The position numbers and the translations under genes are program-made. The notes beneath the pieces are model-generated. The model saw nothing but the letters and a program-made list of their open reading frames with translations. It was not told the origin of the DNA and did not search any database. A stretch of DNA of 64,000 nucleotides from contig JAQSYP010000011.1 in NCBI GenBank assembly GCA_029256085.1, positions 1 to 64,000 on the forward strand. Reading direction: 5' to 3'. This document shows positions 15,488-24,430 of the stretch, in pieces; within the stretch, counting starts at the first letter, position 1; the number at the start of each line of letters is the position of its first letter. The stretch comes from Caryophanales bacterium. Its GTDB lineage: Bacteria > Bacillota > Bacilli > CAJFEE01.

Positions 15488-17368
15488 ATGAAAAAGAAGC
15501 AGTTTAAAGCAGAATCTAAAAGATTATTAGAGATGATGATTAACTCCATCTATTCTCATCGCGAGATATTCCTAAGAGAGTTGATTTCAAACTCTAGTGA
15601 TGCGATTGACAAAATATATTATAAGGCACTAACAGATGAAACAATTAGTTTTAATCAAGAAAATTATTACATAAAGGTAACTGCTAATAAAGAGGATAGA
15701 ACATTAACAATAGCTGATACTGGGATTGGTATGACTAAGGAAGAGCTTGAGAACAACCTCGGTATTATCGCTAAGAGTGGGTCGCTTGCTTTTAAAAATG
15801 AAAATGAAATTAAAGATGGACATGATATTATTGGACAATTTGGAGTAGGGTTTTACTCAGCTTTCATGGTGGCAGATGTTGTTACTGTTACAAGTAAAGC
15901 GCTAGGTGCAGATGAAGCATACAAATGGCAGTCTTCAGGAACAGAAGGATATACTATTGATTCTGTAGATAAAGATAAAGTTGGTACAGTAATTACTTTA
16001 AAGATTAAAGAAAACACTGAAGACGAAAGTTATGATGAGTTTTTAGAAGAATATCGCCTTCAATCAATTATAAAGAAGTATTCAAACTTTATACGCTATC
16101 CGATAAAAATGGATGTATCTTCGCGAAAGCCGAAAGAAGGTACGGAAGACGAGTATGAGGAAACTAAAGAAGAACAAGTAGTTAACAGTATGGTTCCTAT
16201 TTGGCGTAAGAATAAAAAGGAACTTACAACTGAAGACTACGAGAATTTCTACAGGGAAAAGCATTATGGATTTGATAAGCCAGTAAAACATATTCACCTT
16301 ACTGTAGATGGCGCTGTTAGATACAATGCTATATTATACATCCCAGAGAAAGTTCCTTTTGATTTTTACACTAAAGATTTTGAAAAAGGCCTAGAGTTAT
16401 ACTCAAATGGCGTGTTAATAATGGACAAGTGTTCAGACCTATTACCTGACTATTTCAGCTTTGTTAAAGGTATGGTTGATTCAGAGGACTTATCTCTGAA
16501 TATTTCTAGGGAAATTTTACAGCATGATAAGCAGCTTAAGCTAATTGCTAAGAATATTAAAAATAAGATTGCGAGTCAACTACAAAGTTTACTTAGAGAT
16601 GAGAGAGATAAATACGTTGAATTCTTTAATTCTTTCGGAAGACAACTGAAATATGGCATCTATAGTGATTTCGGAGCTAATAAAGAATCACTTCAAGAAT
16701 TAGTAATGTTCTATTCTTCTACCGAAAAGAAGCTAGTAACATTAGAAGAATATGTTTCAAGAATGCCGGAAGATCAAAAGTACATTTACTATGCTTCAGG
16801 TGAATCAAATGAGAGAATTGAAAAATTACCACAAATCGAATTAGTTTCAGATAAAGGATATGAAATTCTTTATTTCACAGATGAAATAGATGAATTTGCA
16901 ATTAAGATGCTAATGACTTATAAAGAAAAAGAATTTAAGTCGGTATCTAGTGGTGATTTAGGAATTGATTCTGATGATACTAAAGAGAACAACGACGCTG
17001 AACAAACTGAAAACAAAGAACTTCTAGAATATATGAAGAACATTTTGACTGGACAAGTAAAAGACGTTAAAATTTCAAAAAGATTGAAATCTCACCCAGT
17101 TTGTTTATCTACTGAAGGCGAGTTAACAATTGAGATGGAAAAAATCTTGAAGTCGATGCCTAACAACCAAAATATTCAAGCGGAAAAGGTTCTTGAAATT
17201 AACGCAAATCACGAAGTGTTTAAATCACTAAAGACAGCATTTGAAAGTGATAAAGAGAAATTAGACTTATACACTAAGTTACTTTACAGCCAAGCACTAC
17301 TAATTGAAGGATTGCCAATAAATGATCCATTAGAATTTACGAATGATATTTGTAAGATTATGAAGTAA
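15488..17368 (+). CDS. htpG: Molecular chaperone HtpG (Hsp90)
   Basis: A full-length bacterial Hsp90 of 626 residues. The GHKL ATPase domain has [15 protein letters not shown] (about residues 26-40), the [15 protein letters not shown]-lid start, and [17 protein letters not shown]. The middle domain has [16 protein letters not shown], with the catalytic Arg in the loop. The C-terminal dimerisation region extends to the end without the eukaryotic MEEVD tail. It folds or remodels client proteins with DnaK. It is monocistronic, with an AAGGAG site. The upstream CIRCE implies HrcA-dependent heat induction, unlike B. subtilis htpG, which is not in the HrcA regulon. Confidence 0.97.
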   Translation: MKKKQFKAESKRLLEMMINSIYSHREIFLRELISNSSDAIDKIYYKALTDETISFNQENYYIKVTANKEDRTLTIADTGIGMTKEELENNLGIIAKSGSLAFKNENEIKDGHDIIGQFGVGFYSAFMVADVVTVTSKALGADEAYKWQSSGTEGYTIDSVDKDKVGTVITLKIKENTEDESYDEFLEEYRLQSIIKKYSNFIRYPIKMDVSSRKPKEGTEDEYEETKEEQVVNSMVPIWRKNKKELTTEDYENFYREKHYGFDKPVKHIHLTVDGAVRYNAILYIPEKVPFDFYTKDFEKGLELYSNGVLIMDKCSDLLPDYFSFVKGMVDSEDLSLNISREILQHDKQLKLIAKNIKNKIASQLQSLLRDERDKYVEFFNSFGRQLKYGIYSDFGANKESLQELVMFYSSTEKKLVTLEEYVSRMPEDQKYIYYASGESNERIEKLPQIELVSDKGYEILYFTDEIDEFAIKMLMTYKEKEFKSVSSGDLGIDSDDTKENNDAEQTENKELLEYMKNILTGQVKDVKISKRLKSHPVCLSTEGELTIEMEKILKSMPNNQNIQAEKVLEINANHEVFKSLKTAFESDKEKLDLYTKLLYSQALLIEGLPINDPLEFTNDICKIMK

Positions 17369-17373
17369 ATATG

Positions 17374-17407
17374 AAAAGAACGTAAGAAGGTGCTTACGTT
17401 CTTTTTT
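17374..17407 (+). terminator. htpG terminator
   Basis: AAAAGAACGTAAG pairs perfectly with CTTACGTTCTTTT, followed by a short T run. Confidence 0.9.
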
Positions 17408-17432
17408 ATATGTTAAAGAAAGTATAAATTAT

Positions 17433-17569
17433 TACTCTTAAAAACTGCTCGCATTCCGCGGGCACGGCCTCAGGCTTTTTTTGCAAGTTTCACTTGCAAA
17501 AATGGATTTTCGGCTCGTGCTGTTTCCGCTGGGGAAATGTATACATTTCCAGCAGTTTTTCTTAGAGTT
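17433..17569. mobile_element. MITE-like palindromic element
   Basis: About 137 bp with terminal inverted repeats: ACTCTTAAAAACTGCT at the left and AGCAGTTTTTCTTAGAGT at the right, differing by a small gap. Inside are further stems: TTTTTGCAAGT / ACTTGCAAAAA (about 17477-17501) and the 18-bp palindrome GGAAATGTATACATTTCC (17533-17550). It has no ORF. The GCATTCCGCGGGCACG and TTTCCGCTGG stretches resemble repeats common between genes in Bacillaceae. Mobility is inferred from structure only. Confidence 0.6.
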
Positions 17570-17683
17570 TTAATCTATCTCTATTTCTTAAAAGGACTTG
17601 GCTTTGCCAAGTTTATTTTGTTTAGTTTTTTTCCAGTGAACCTTTTATACTTGAACTAGGTCTAATAGTATGAGGTGAAAAAT

Positions 17684-18163
17684 TTGAGTTTAAATTCAGC
17701 AAAAGAGGAATTACTGATAAGAACTATTTATGATAATAAAAACTATTTTTATAGAATTGCCAAAAGAATGTTACATAACGAGCATGATGTTGAAGATGTT
17801 ATACAAGAAACTATTTATAGATCATTTAAATCTTTAAACAAATTAAAAGAGGATAAGTATATTAAAACTTGGATAACAAGGATATTAATTAATCTTTGTA
17901 GTGATTATCTTAAGAAACAAGTAAAGAATCAAGAGCTGTATTTCGAAGAGGGTTCTAATGATAAAAATTATCAAAACTATGAAATTATTGATCTTATAAA
18001 CAAACTTAATAGTGAGTTAAAAACTATTTCTATACTGTTTTATTATGAAGATTTGCAACAAAGTGAAATTGCTGAAGTTTTAGATATACCTGTCGGAACA
18101 GTTAAGTCTAGGTTGTCTAGGGCAAGAAGTGAATTAAAACGGATGATAGACATGGAGGTGTAA
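17684..18163 (+). CDS. ECF-type RNA polymerase sigma factor
   Basis: About 159 residues with region 2 (FYRIAKRMLHNEHDVEDVIQETIYRSFKSLNKLK, then KTWITRILINLCSDYLKK) and region 4 (LKTISILFYYEDLQQSEIAEVLDIPVGTVKSRLSRARSELKRM), the classical ECF layout with no region 1.1 or 3. It directs RNA polymerase to a stress regulon that cannot be read from this window. TTG 17684 is preferred because GAGGTG lies six bases upstream; GTG 17675 overlaps that site. The next gene, a membrane protein, is the likely anti-sigma factor. Confidence 0.9.
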   Translation: MSLNSAKEELLIRTIYDNKNYFYRIAKRMLHNEHDVEDVIQETIYRSFKSLNKLKEDKYIKTWITRILINLCSDYLKKQVKNQELYFEEGSNDKNYQNYEIIDLINKLNSELKTISILFYYEDLQQSEIAEVLDIPVGTVKSRLSRARSELKRMIDMEV

Positions 18164-18167
18164 AAAC

Positions 18168-19307
18168 ATGGAAGATAAAGACTTTGATGAATTTATTAAA
18201 AGTAAAATTAACAAAGAACTGCAAATAAGACCTCAGCTTAATATAGAAAAATTGCTACAAGAATCTATTAATAAATCAAAAATAAAAAAATCCAGAATCA
18301 TAAAGCAAGTATTTGCATATGTAGCTGCCTTAATATTGATTGTAAGTGGTGTGATTTTAGTAACAAATAAAGACGAAAAAGTTGCTACGAAAACTCCAGA
18401 AACAATAAATTTAAGGGAAAACAAAAAACCAGATATAGAATTATTAAAGAAACAATTCGCTAGTGAAGGGTATAAGGTGAATAGTTCTGAGGTTAAAGCA
18501 ATTGATCCTGGAAATGAAGGAGATCCGACTGCCCAATTTGACATAGCTTTTATACCTACATTGAAAGATTATGTTTTTAATTCTGATTTTATTGTTAGAG
18601 GCAGAGTTATAGGTGTGAATTACTTAATAAAAGATAAAGTTGCTTATACCAAGGCGAAAATATTAGTAGAAAAAAGCTACTTAGGTCAAAAAAAGGTTAA
18701 CGAGATTGTTACGATAACGCAAACGGGTGCAATTATTTCCCATTACGATCAAATAATATTACATGAAATAGATAAAAAATTTAATATGTCAAAAGAAGAA
18801 CTAGAAAAAACTAAGAAAGATTATGTAATAGAAGGGGCTTTTGATGGAGTGCTATTACGACCTGAAGATAGTGTCGTAATTTTTGCGGGACAACCATGGA
18901 TAGAGGATAATGTAAATCATATAACTGGAACGACTATGAAATTTAACGGACAAAATATAATTAATGCAAACGAAGGTGCTCATTTTGAGTATTTAATAGA
19001 TAAGGAAATTCAAGACTTGGACACAGAGCAAGAGCTTGAGGAGAAATTAATAAAATATAAATATGAGAAGAAAAATTATTCTAGAGAAAAAGCAATAAAT
19101 GTTGCACTCAACGAACTAGCAAAGAATGGTTATTCATCATTTACTAAAGAAAGTTCTAGAGTATATTACCATTCGAATTGGGGTGGTATTGGTGAAAAAT
19201 CCCCTTCAATAGATGTGGATTTTGAGAACAAAGATGGCGACCACCTCAGTATAACTCTCTCAGAGAACTATGAAATAATAAGAAAGCATCTACCGTCTAT
19301 AAGGTAG
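18168..19307 (+). CDS. Putative membrane anti-sigma factor
   Basis: A 379-residue protein with a short cytoplasmic part (residues 1-45), one membrane helix (VFAYVAALILIVSGVILV, about 47-64) and an extracytoplasmic domain of about 310 residues containing SDFIVRGRVIGVNYLIKD and DSVVIFAGQPW. It starts four bases after the ECF sigma stop behind GGAGGTG, so the two form an operon. Topology and position suggest it holds the sigma factor at the membrane and senses the envelope. No ZAS-type zinc motif is seen, so this is inferred from context. Its stop lies inside the shared terminator. Confidence 0.72.
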   Translation: MEDKDFDEFIKSKINKELQIRPQLNIEKLLQESINKSKIKKSRIIKQVFAYVAALILIVSGVILVTNKDEKVATKTPETINLRENKKPDIELLKKQFASEGYKVNSSEVKAIDPGNEGDPTAQFDIAFIPTLKDYVFNSDFIVRGRVIGVNYLIKDKVAYTKAKILVEKSYLGQKKVNEIVTITQTGAIISHYDQIILHEIDKKFNMSKEELEKTKKDYVIEGAFDGVLLRPEDSVVIFAGQPWIEDNVNHITGTTMKFNGQNIINANEGAHFEYLIDKEIQDLDTEQELEEKLIKYKYEKKNYSREKAINVALNELAKNGYSSFTKESSRVYYHSNWGGIGEKSPSIDVDFENKDGDHLSITLSENYEIIRKHLPSIR

Positions 19308-19313
19308 ATGCTT
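19281..19313. terminator. Bidirectional terminator overlapping two convergent gene ends
   Basis: AGAAAGCATCTACC and GGTAGATGCTTTCT-like arms form a long stem containing the stop codons of both convergent genes. Confidence 0.85.
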
Positions 19314-20022
19314 TCCTACTATTTTTAGGGCAATAAGGACAAGTTGACTGTTCTGGTAGTTCATAATAATAACAACAAGTTATTCTTTTGTAAGATTTTA
19401 CAGCTTCGAAAACTGAATATTCACCTAGAAACTTTTTAAAAGGAGACTCTTTTTCAATACCACACCAGACATTATTATCTAAGAGAATTGTTAAGTCTCT
19501 TTCTACTCTATTAGAAAGGTCTGGTTCAGTTAACAGCTTTGAATACATCCACAGGGTATATCCCCACACGTTTTCCCATAATACAAGCTTTGAAATCTTA
19601 GCATCGGCTTCTAGAGGTGAGAAAAGGGAATTACCTAACTCATTTAATAGTCTATGAAATGCAAATTCTACATTGCTTTCTTCAATGCTTGACCAAGTAT
19701 CAAAATTTATAGCAAAAGTTGGTGACCATGTTTCGTGTTTTGAAATAATATCATCTTTCATAAATACATTTTCTAACTTTCCGTTCCAAGCTAATCGATG
19801 CTTACTAATCATCAACAAGAGGGCGGTTAATAAAGAAGAGTATCTTCGGATTAACATTGAAGCAGCGACACGGCTATTATCCGTTTCGAGTTTATGTTTA
19901 GTGTGATTTAATAAGAAGTCTATATTATTTGAGAAACTAATATAGGGTCTATTAGGATCACTTATTATTGAAACTTGATAAGCATCTAATTCTTTTACTA
20001 GATTAGGGGGTAAATTCAACAT
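19297..20022 (-). CDS. FhuF-like siderophore ferric reductase
   Basis: A 241-residue protein of the FhuF/IucA-C-terminal type. The C-terminus has ITCCYYYELPEQSTCPYCPK, the C-C-x10-C-x2-C arrangement that binds a [2Fe-2S] cluster in FhuF. Such proteins reduce ferric siderophores in the cytoplasm to release iron. It is the last gene of the Fur-type iron operon, 11 bp after the permease. Its 3' end overlaps the convergent anti-sigma gene by 11 bp. Confidence 0.87.
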   Translation of the reverse strand: MLNLPPNLVKELDAYQVSIISDPNRPYISFSNNIDFLLNHTKHKLETDNSRVAASMLIRRYSSLLTALLLMISKHRLAWNGKLENVFMKDDIISKHETWSPTFAINFDTWSSIEESNVEFAFHRLLNELGNSLFSPLEADAKISKLVLWENVWGYTLWMYSKLLTEPDLSNRVERDLTILLDNNVWCGIEKESPFKKFLGEYSVFEAVKSYKRITCCYYYELPEQSTCPYCPKNSRKASTL

Positions 20023-20033
20023 TGTTAAATCCT

Positions 20034-21041
20034 CTATTTTTTTAATAATAAATATACGAAGTAAGGAGCACCAATTAAAGCAACCATAACACCAGCAGGT
20101 AGATTACCTGAATCCACAACATTTCGAACAATAGTGTCTGATATTAGTAGTAACCAACCTCCGAATAGAATTGAGATAGGAACAAATAATTGATGTCTTG
20201 GACCTACCAACGATCTAGCGATGTGAGGTGACATTAGTCCGATAAAAGAGATGCCTCCCGTTACTGATACTGCTGCAGCAGCAAGCGCAACGGCAGTTAA
20301 TAGCATGACGATTCTCTCTCTTTCAATAGAAACCCCAACCCCAACAGCAACAGGCTCGCTTAATCCAAGGATATTTAAGCGATTAGCTTTATATAAGGTA
20401 AACGGTATTAGTACAATTAACCAAGGTAAGAGTGCCCAAATAAATGGCCAGTCTGTTCCCCAAATACTACCAGATAACCACTTAGCAATAAAATCTACTT
20501 TTGCACGTTCTGCTGATGAAATTAAGACAATCATTATACCTGATAGAGATATTGAGAAACCAACACCTACTAAAATAAATCTAACAGGTTGAAGACCTAC
20601 TTTCTTGTCGTACGAAACTAGGTAAATAATAGCTCCTGTCAGTACTGCACCGGCAAAAGCAACTAAAGGAAGCATATAAATAAAAGACCCACTGTCTAAA
20701 GGAAAAAACAAGAAAAACACAGCAATAGCTACTCCAGCTCCTGAATTAATACCGATAATCCCAGGATCTGCTAAATCATTACGAGTAACTCCTTGGAGAA
20801 TAGTTCCTGATAAGGCGAGCGCCATACCTGCAAGGACAGTAATAATTATACGTGGTAAACGTATGTCAAATAGAATAAACTCCTCTTTAAATGTACCCTG
20901 TCCTAAAATAGTAGGGATTAGTCTATCAAAACTTAGTGACGAGTAACCAAGTCCCATACCTATAACAACTGTACTAAATATAAGAACTAATAATGAACAT
21001 AAAATTATTCTTTGCTTTCTTATTAAAGAAGGATGAATCAT
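20034..21041 (-). CDS. FecCD-family iron-siderophore ABC permease (second subunit)
   Basis: 335 residues with about nine to ten membrane segments and the FecCD signatures IRLPRIIITVLAGMALALSGTILQGVTRNDLADPGIIGINSGA (about residues 58-100) and SFIGLMSPHIARSLVGPRH near residue 265, the coupling region for the ATPase. It pairs with the preceding permease to form a heterodimeric channel. Its start overlaps the stop of the other permease by one base. Confidence 0.93.
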   Translation of the reverse strand: MIHPSLIRKQRIILCSLLVLIFSTVVIGMGLGYSSLSFDRLIPTILGQGTFKEEFILFDIRLPRIIITVLAGMALALSGTILQGVTRNDLADPGIIGINSGAGVAIAVFFLFFPLDSGSFIYMLPLVAFAGAVLTGAIIYLVSYDKKVGLQPVRFILVGVGFSISLSGIMIVLISSAERAKVDFIAKWLSGSIWGTDWPFIWALLPWLIVLIPFTLYKANRLNILGLSEPVAVGVGVSIERERIVMLLTAVALAAAAVSVTGGISFIGLMSPHIARSLVGPRHQLFVPISILFGGWLLLISDTIVRNVVDSGNLPAGVMVALIGAPYFVYLLLKK

Positions 21042-22048
21042 TAGAATGAAGTACCCCCTTTTCGTACGATAAATAAGAAGAAAGGTAATCCTAACATCGC
21101 AACAATTGCTGCAACGGGCGTCTCGTACGGAGCATTAACTGTTCTGCCGAGTGTATCTGCTAAAAGCATAAAGGACGCACCTATTATTGCAGACATTGGA
21201 ATTATGAAACGATAATCAGTTCCAACGATTGCTCGAACGATATGAGGAACCATTAATCCAATAAATGCCATATTCCCAACAAGAGCTACGGAAGCGCCAG
21301 CAAGTAGAATAATAACTATAAAAAGAATTATTTTAATTTGGGTTGTTTTCTGTCCTAGGCCAACGGCCACTTCTTCATTTAAACTAAGAATTGTTAGCTG
21401 CCTAGAGAGAATAAGTGAAATCAATATACCAATAGTAACAATCGGGATGATTATTTGGAGTTGGCCCCATGTAGTACCGATCATTCCTCCTGCAGTCCAC
21501 ATTGATACATCTTTAGAAATTTTGAAAAAGATACCAGCACCTTCAGAAATAGCAAATAAAAATGCAGAGACTGCAGATCCAGCTAATACAATTCTAAGCG
21601 GGGCAAACCCACCTTTTCTTAAAGCACCAATACCAAAAACAAGACTAGCCCCAACACCAGCTCCTATGAAGCAAGCAATTGTAATTCCGAAATAGCTTAT
21701 TGATGGATAAATTGCTACTGAAAGTGCTAAGGCGGCATTAGCACCTGCTGTTAAGCCTAATAAACCTGGGTCTGCTAAGGGATTTCGTGTAATTCCTTGC
21801 ATGATGGCACCAGAAACTGCAAGTGCAGCACCTACAAATATAGCAGCCACTTCGCGTGGTAATCGTATTTCACGAATAATATTAAGTGTATCTCCTTTAG
21901 CATTTGAGAGTAATGCGAGTGATACATCCTTAATTGAAATATCAGCAGCTCCAAATACCATGGCGATTGCAAACATACCAATAAAAACAAATATGCTAAT
22001 GATAAATTTTATTGTGAATGATAAGGAATTTTGTGTATCTATAGTCAT
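21041..22048 (-). CDS. FecCD-family iron-siderophore ABC permease (first subunit)
   Basis: 335 residues with the same family signatures: IREIRLPREVAAIFVGAALAVSGAIMQGITRNPLADPGLLGLTAGA (about residues 58-103) and AFIGLMVPHIVRAIVGTD near residue 265. It has about nine membrane segments. It lies 113 bp downstream of the substrate-binding protein gene, and the gap holds a terminator-like hairpin that may lower permease expression relative to the binding protein. Confidence 0.93.
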   Translation of the reverse strand: MTIDTQNSLSFTIKFIISIFVFIGMFAIAMVFGAADISIKDVSLALLSNAKGDTLNIIREIRLPREVAAIFVGAALAVSGAIMQGITRNPLADPGLLGLTAGANAALALSVAIYPSISYFGITIACFIGAGVGASLVFGIGALRKGGFAPLRIVLAGSAVSAFLFAISEGAGIFFKISKDVSMWTAGGMIGTTWGQLQIIIPIVTIGILISLILSRQLTILSLNEEVAVGLGQKTTQIKIILFIVIILLAGASVALVGNMAFIGLMVPHIVRAIVGTDYRFIIPMSAIIGASFMLLADTLGRTVNAPYETPVAAIVAMLGLPFFLFIVRKGGTSF

Positions 22049-22123
22049 AAGTCACTCAACTTTTCTTCTTATTTATAAGGCTGTCTAGTGTGTCAATGGG
22101 GATATTAGCCTTTTATAAAAGTA

Positions 22124-22152
22124 AGAGGAATTCTTAAAAATAAGAATCCCTC
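22124..22152 (-). terminator. Attenuator-like hairpin between binding protein and permeases
   Basis: AGAGGAATTCTTA and TAAGAATCCCTCT-like arms pair across AAAA. The downstream T tract on the minus strand is poor, so a partial terminator or mRNA processing/stability stem is more likely than a full stop. Confidence 0.5.
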
Positions 22153-22160
22153 CTTTAATC

Positions 22161-23084
22161 TTAGTTTCCTAGAAATGCTTTTTCAAATTCTTTAAGTAAT
22201 ATATCAAGAGTAATAGGATCACTGAAAGAAGCAACCTCAGCATCTACTTCAAAAACACGATTGTTTTTAACTGCTGGGATATTTTTGTATGTTTCAGTTT
22301 CTTGGAATGAGTTATCGGCAGTACCACGCTTACTGAAAACAACGTAATCTCCAGCATATTCAGGTAGAACTTCGGCAGAAATTGCAAAGTATCCTGGTTT
22401 TAATGCCGTATCAATTACCTTTTGAGGCATTTTTAATTTCATTTCTTGGTATAAAATTTCTGTTCCACGAGCCCAATTGTCCCCGAATACGTACATTTGT
22501 TTGTCATATGTTTCAATAACAGATACAGTTGCATCTTCACCAATTTTAGCTTTAATTTTTCCGCCAAGTTCTGTTGCACGGCTCTTATAATCGTCTATCC
22601 AGCTTTGAGCTTCTTTTTCTTTATTTAGTAGTTTACCAATTTCTAAATGTTGAGTTAAGTAGTCTACCTTACCCCAAGTGTAAGTTACAGTAGGTGCAAT
22701 TTCTTTCAACTTGTCTACATTCTTAATATTTGATAAACCAATTATTAAATCAGGATTTAATTCAATAATTTGCTCTAAGTTTTCATCAGATACTTCAGCA
22801 ACAGCCTTCAATTCTTCTTTGAAAGTTGGATTTGCTTTTGACCATTTATCGATACCAACAATATTTACATCTAAAGCAACAACATTACCAGTAAAACCAG
22901 ATAGTAAAACTACACGTTGTGGATCAGCAGGTACTTCTACGGGACCATTCTCAGATTGGTATGTGATTGTTCCAGTTTTCTTTGGTTCTTCTTTAGCTGT
23001 TTCCTCTTTTTTAGCGGTTTCAGTCCCGCAAGCACTAATAATTAAAACTAATAACAACATGAATGGTAGTAAAATTTTCTTCAT
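22161..23084 (-). CDS. Iron-siderophore substrate-binding lipoprotein
   Basis: A 307-residue class III binding protein. The lipobox is LIISACG, with Cys near residue 19, and it is followed by a Lys/Glu-rich linker. Then come DPQRVVLLSGFTGNVVALDVNIVGIDKWS and the ELNPDLIIGLSNIKNVDKLKEIAPTV segment of the FepB/FhuD fold. It captures a ferric siderophore outside the membrane and delivers it to the two FecCD permeases; which siderophore is not evident. It starts three bases after the ATPase gene stop. Confidence 0.93.
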   Translation of the reverse strand: MKKILLPFMLLLVLIISACGTETAKKEETAKEEPKKTGTITYQSENGPVEVPADPQRVVLLSGFTGNVVALDVNIVGIDKWSKANPTFKEELKAVAEVSDENLEQIIELNPDLIIGLSNIKNVDKLKEIAPTVTYTWGKVDYLTQHLEIGKLLNKEKEAQSWIDDYKSRATELGGKIKAKIGEDATVSVIETYDKQMYVFGDNWARGTEILYQEMKLKMPQKVIDTALKPGYFAISAEVLPEYAGDYVVFSKRGTADNSFQETETYKNIPAVKNNRVFEVDAEVASFSDPITLDILLKEFEKAFLGN

Positions 23085-23087
23085 TTT

Positions 23088-23879
23088 CTATTCTCCTCTT
23101 AGTAAATTATATGTTATACACATTGGTTTGTTTGTCCGTGGATCTCTGCCGATTTCAGCATTTATGCTAAATACTTTTTTTAGAACTTCATGACTAATTA
23201 CTTCTTCACAATTTCCGGACTTAACTATTTCTCCATCCTTTAATGCAATAATGTAATCAGCAAAACGCGCGGCTTGGTTAAGATCATGTAATACCATAAC
23301 GATTGTTCTTTCTTGTTCTAAATTAAGTTTTTGTAGAAGCTCGAGGACTTCTAGCTGATGAGCCATATCTAAGTAAGTTGTAGGCTCATCGAGAAAAATA
23401 ATATCTGTTTCTTGTGCAAGTGCCATGGCAATCCAAACTCTTTGTCGTTGTCCACCCGAGAGTGCATCCACAGGTCGAAACTTAAAATCCGTTGTACCAG
23501 TAACTTCCAAAGCCCAATCAATTACATCATAATCTTTTTTAGTAAGTCGACCGAAACCCTTTTGATAAGGGAATCGTCCGTAAGAAACAAGCTCGCCTAC
23601 AGTTAGCCCACTAGCACTCTCCGGCGTTTGTGGTAAAATGGCCATTTTTTTTGCAAGTAATTTAGTGTTTTCCTTTGATATGTTTTCTCCGTCTAGAATC
23701 ACAGTTCCAGACTGATGAGATATAATTCTTGTTATTGCTTTCAAAAGAGTAGATTTACCGCACCCATTTGAGCCAATAATAGTGGTGATTTTCTTATCAG
23801 GGATTTCTACACTTAGTTTTTTTACAATTAAGCGTTCACCATAGCCAATGCTTAAATCATCTGTATATAGGCGAACCAT
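23088..23879 (-). CDS. Iron-siderophore ABC transporter ATPase (FecE/FhuC-like)
   Basis: 263 residues with Walker A GSNGCGKST (about residues 37-45), Q-loop LPQTPE, signature LSGGQRQRVWIAMAL, Walker B IIFLDEPTTYLD and H-loop VLHDLNQA. It energises uptake by the FecCD permeases. It is the first gene of the operon, which is an unusual order (ATPase, binding protein, permease, permease, FhuF), and it sits directly downstream of the Fur box. Confidence 0.94.
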   Translation of the reverse strand: MVRLYTDDLSIGYGERLIVKKLSVEIPDKKITTIIGSNGCGKSTLLKAITRIISHQSGTVILDGENISKENTKLLAKKMAILPQTPESASGLTVGELVSYGRFPYQKGFGRLTKKDYDVIDWALEVTGTTDFKFRPVDALSGGQRQRVWIAMALAQETDIIFLDEPTTYLDMAHQLEVLELLQKLNLEQERTIVMVLHDLNQAARFADYIIALKDGEIVKSGNCEEVISHEVLKKVFSINAEIGRDPRTNKPMCITYNLLRGE

Positions 23880-23920
23880 TATCTTACCTCCAATAAAATA
23901 ATATGTAACAAGGCTAAATA

Positions 23921-23941
23921 AAAATGATAATCATTATCGTT
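23921..23941 (-). promoter_or_regulatory. Fur box of the siderophore-iron operon
   Basis: On the minus strand the sequence reads GATAATGATTATCATTTTT, matching the 19-bp Fur consensus GATAATGATTATCATTATC except near its last bases. A TTGTCA or TTGAAT -35-like sequence overlaps the upstream edge, so Fur binding would block the promoter when iron is plentiful. Confidence 0.88.
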
Positions 23942-24011
23942 GACAATTCAAATGATAAGCGTTTTCACTGGAGCCGTCAATATAATATTTTAATTGTTAA
24001 AAAATTAGACA

Positions 24012-24041
24012 CAAAAAAGCGTGGGGGATTCCCACGCTTCA
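24012..24041 (-). terminator. Terminator of the sensor/CheY-like operon
   Basis: On the minus strand GAAGCGTGGG and CCCACGCTT form a stem followed by TTTTT, just beyond the CheY-like gene. Confidence 0.88.
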
Positions 24042-24052
24042 AGCCAACATAT

Positions 24053-24415
24053 TCACATTTTTAAACATAAATTTACAACTTCAGCTACTTTTTCAGCCTT
24101 GATTGGCTTAATAATATAGTGTTTAGCACCACTCATTACAGCTTGAAATACTAACTCTCTATGAGAGATAGCGCTAATCATAATAATTTTTGCGTTCGGA
24201 TATCGCTTAGTTAATTCTCTCACAGCATCAATACCATCAAGATCAGGCATAGTTATATCCATTGTTACTAAATCAGGTTGAGTTTGCTCATATTTTAATA
24301 TTGCCTCATTTCCATTTGTAGCTTCACCTACTACTCTATGTCCTAACTCAGTAAGTATTCTATTAAGAGTAGATCGAATTAGTAGGTTATCATCTACTAC
24401 TAATATATTTGCCAT
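24053..24415 (-). CDS. CheY-like response regulator (receiver only)
   Basis: A 120-residue stand-alone receiver domain with VVDD (acidic pair), phosphoacceptor Asp in DLVTMDITMPDLDG (about residue 53), the conserved Ser/Thr position in MISAISH and Lys in YIIKPIKA. It has no output domain, so it probably acts by protein contact. It lies 15 bp downstream of the kinase fragment and was presumably phosphorylated by that sensor. If the kinase is really broken by the frameshift, this regulator is orphaned. Confidence 0.9.
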   Translation of the reverse strand: MANILVVDDNLLIRSTLNRILTELGHRVVGEATNGNEAILKYEQTQPDLVTMDITMPDLDGIDAVRELTKRYPNAKIIMISAISHRELVFQAVMSGAKHYIIKPIKAEKVAEVVNLCLKM

Positions 24416-24430
24416 AGTTATTCCTCCGAA

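Noticed and set aside
20251-20592. Plus-strand ORFs inside the FecCD permease and other iron-transport genes
   Set aside because: They are Pro/Thr/Ser-rich antisense shadows of well-conserved permease and binding-protein genes.
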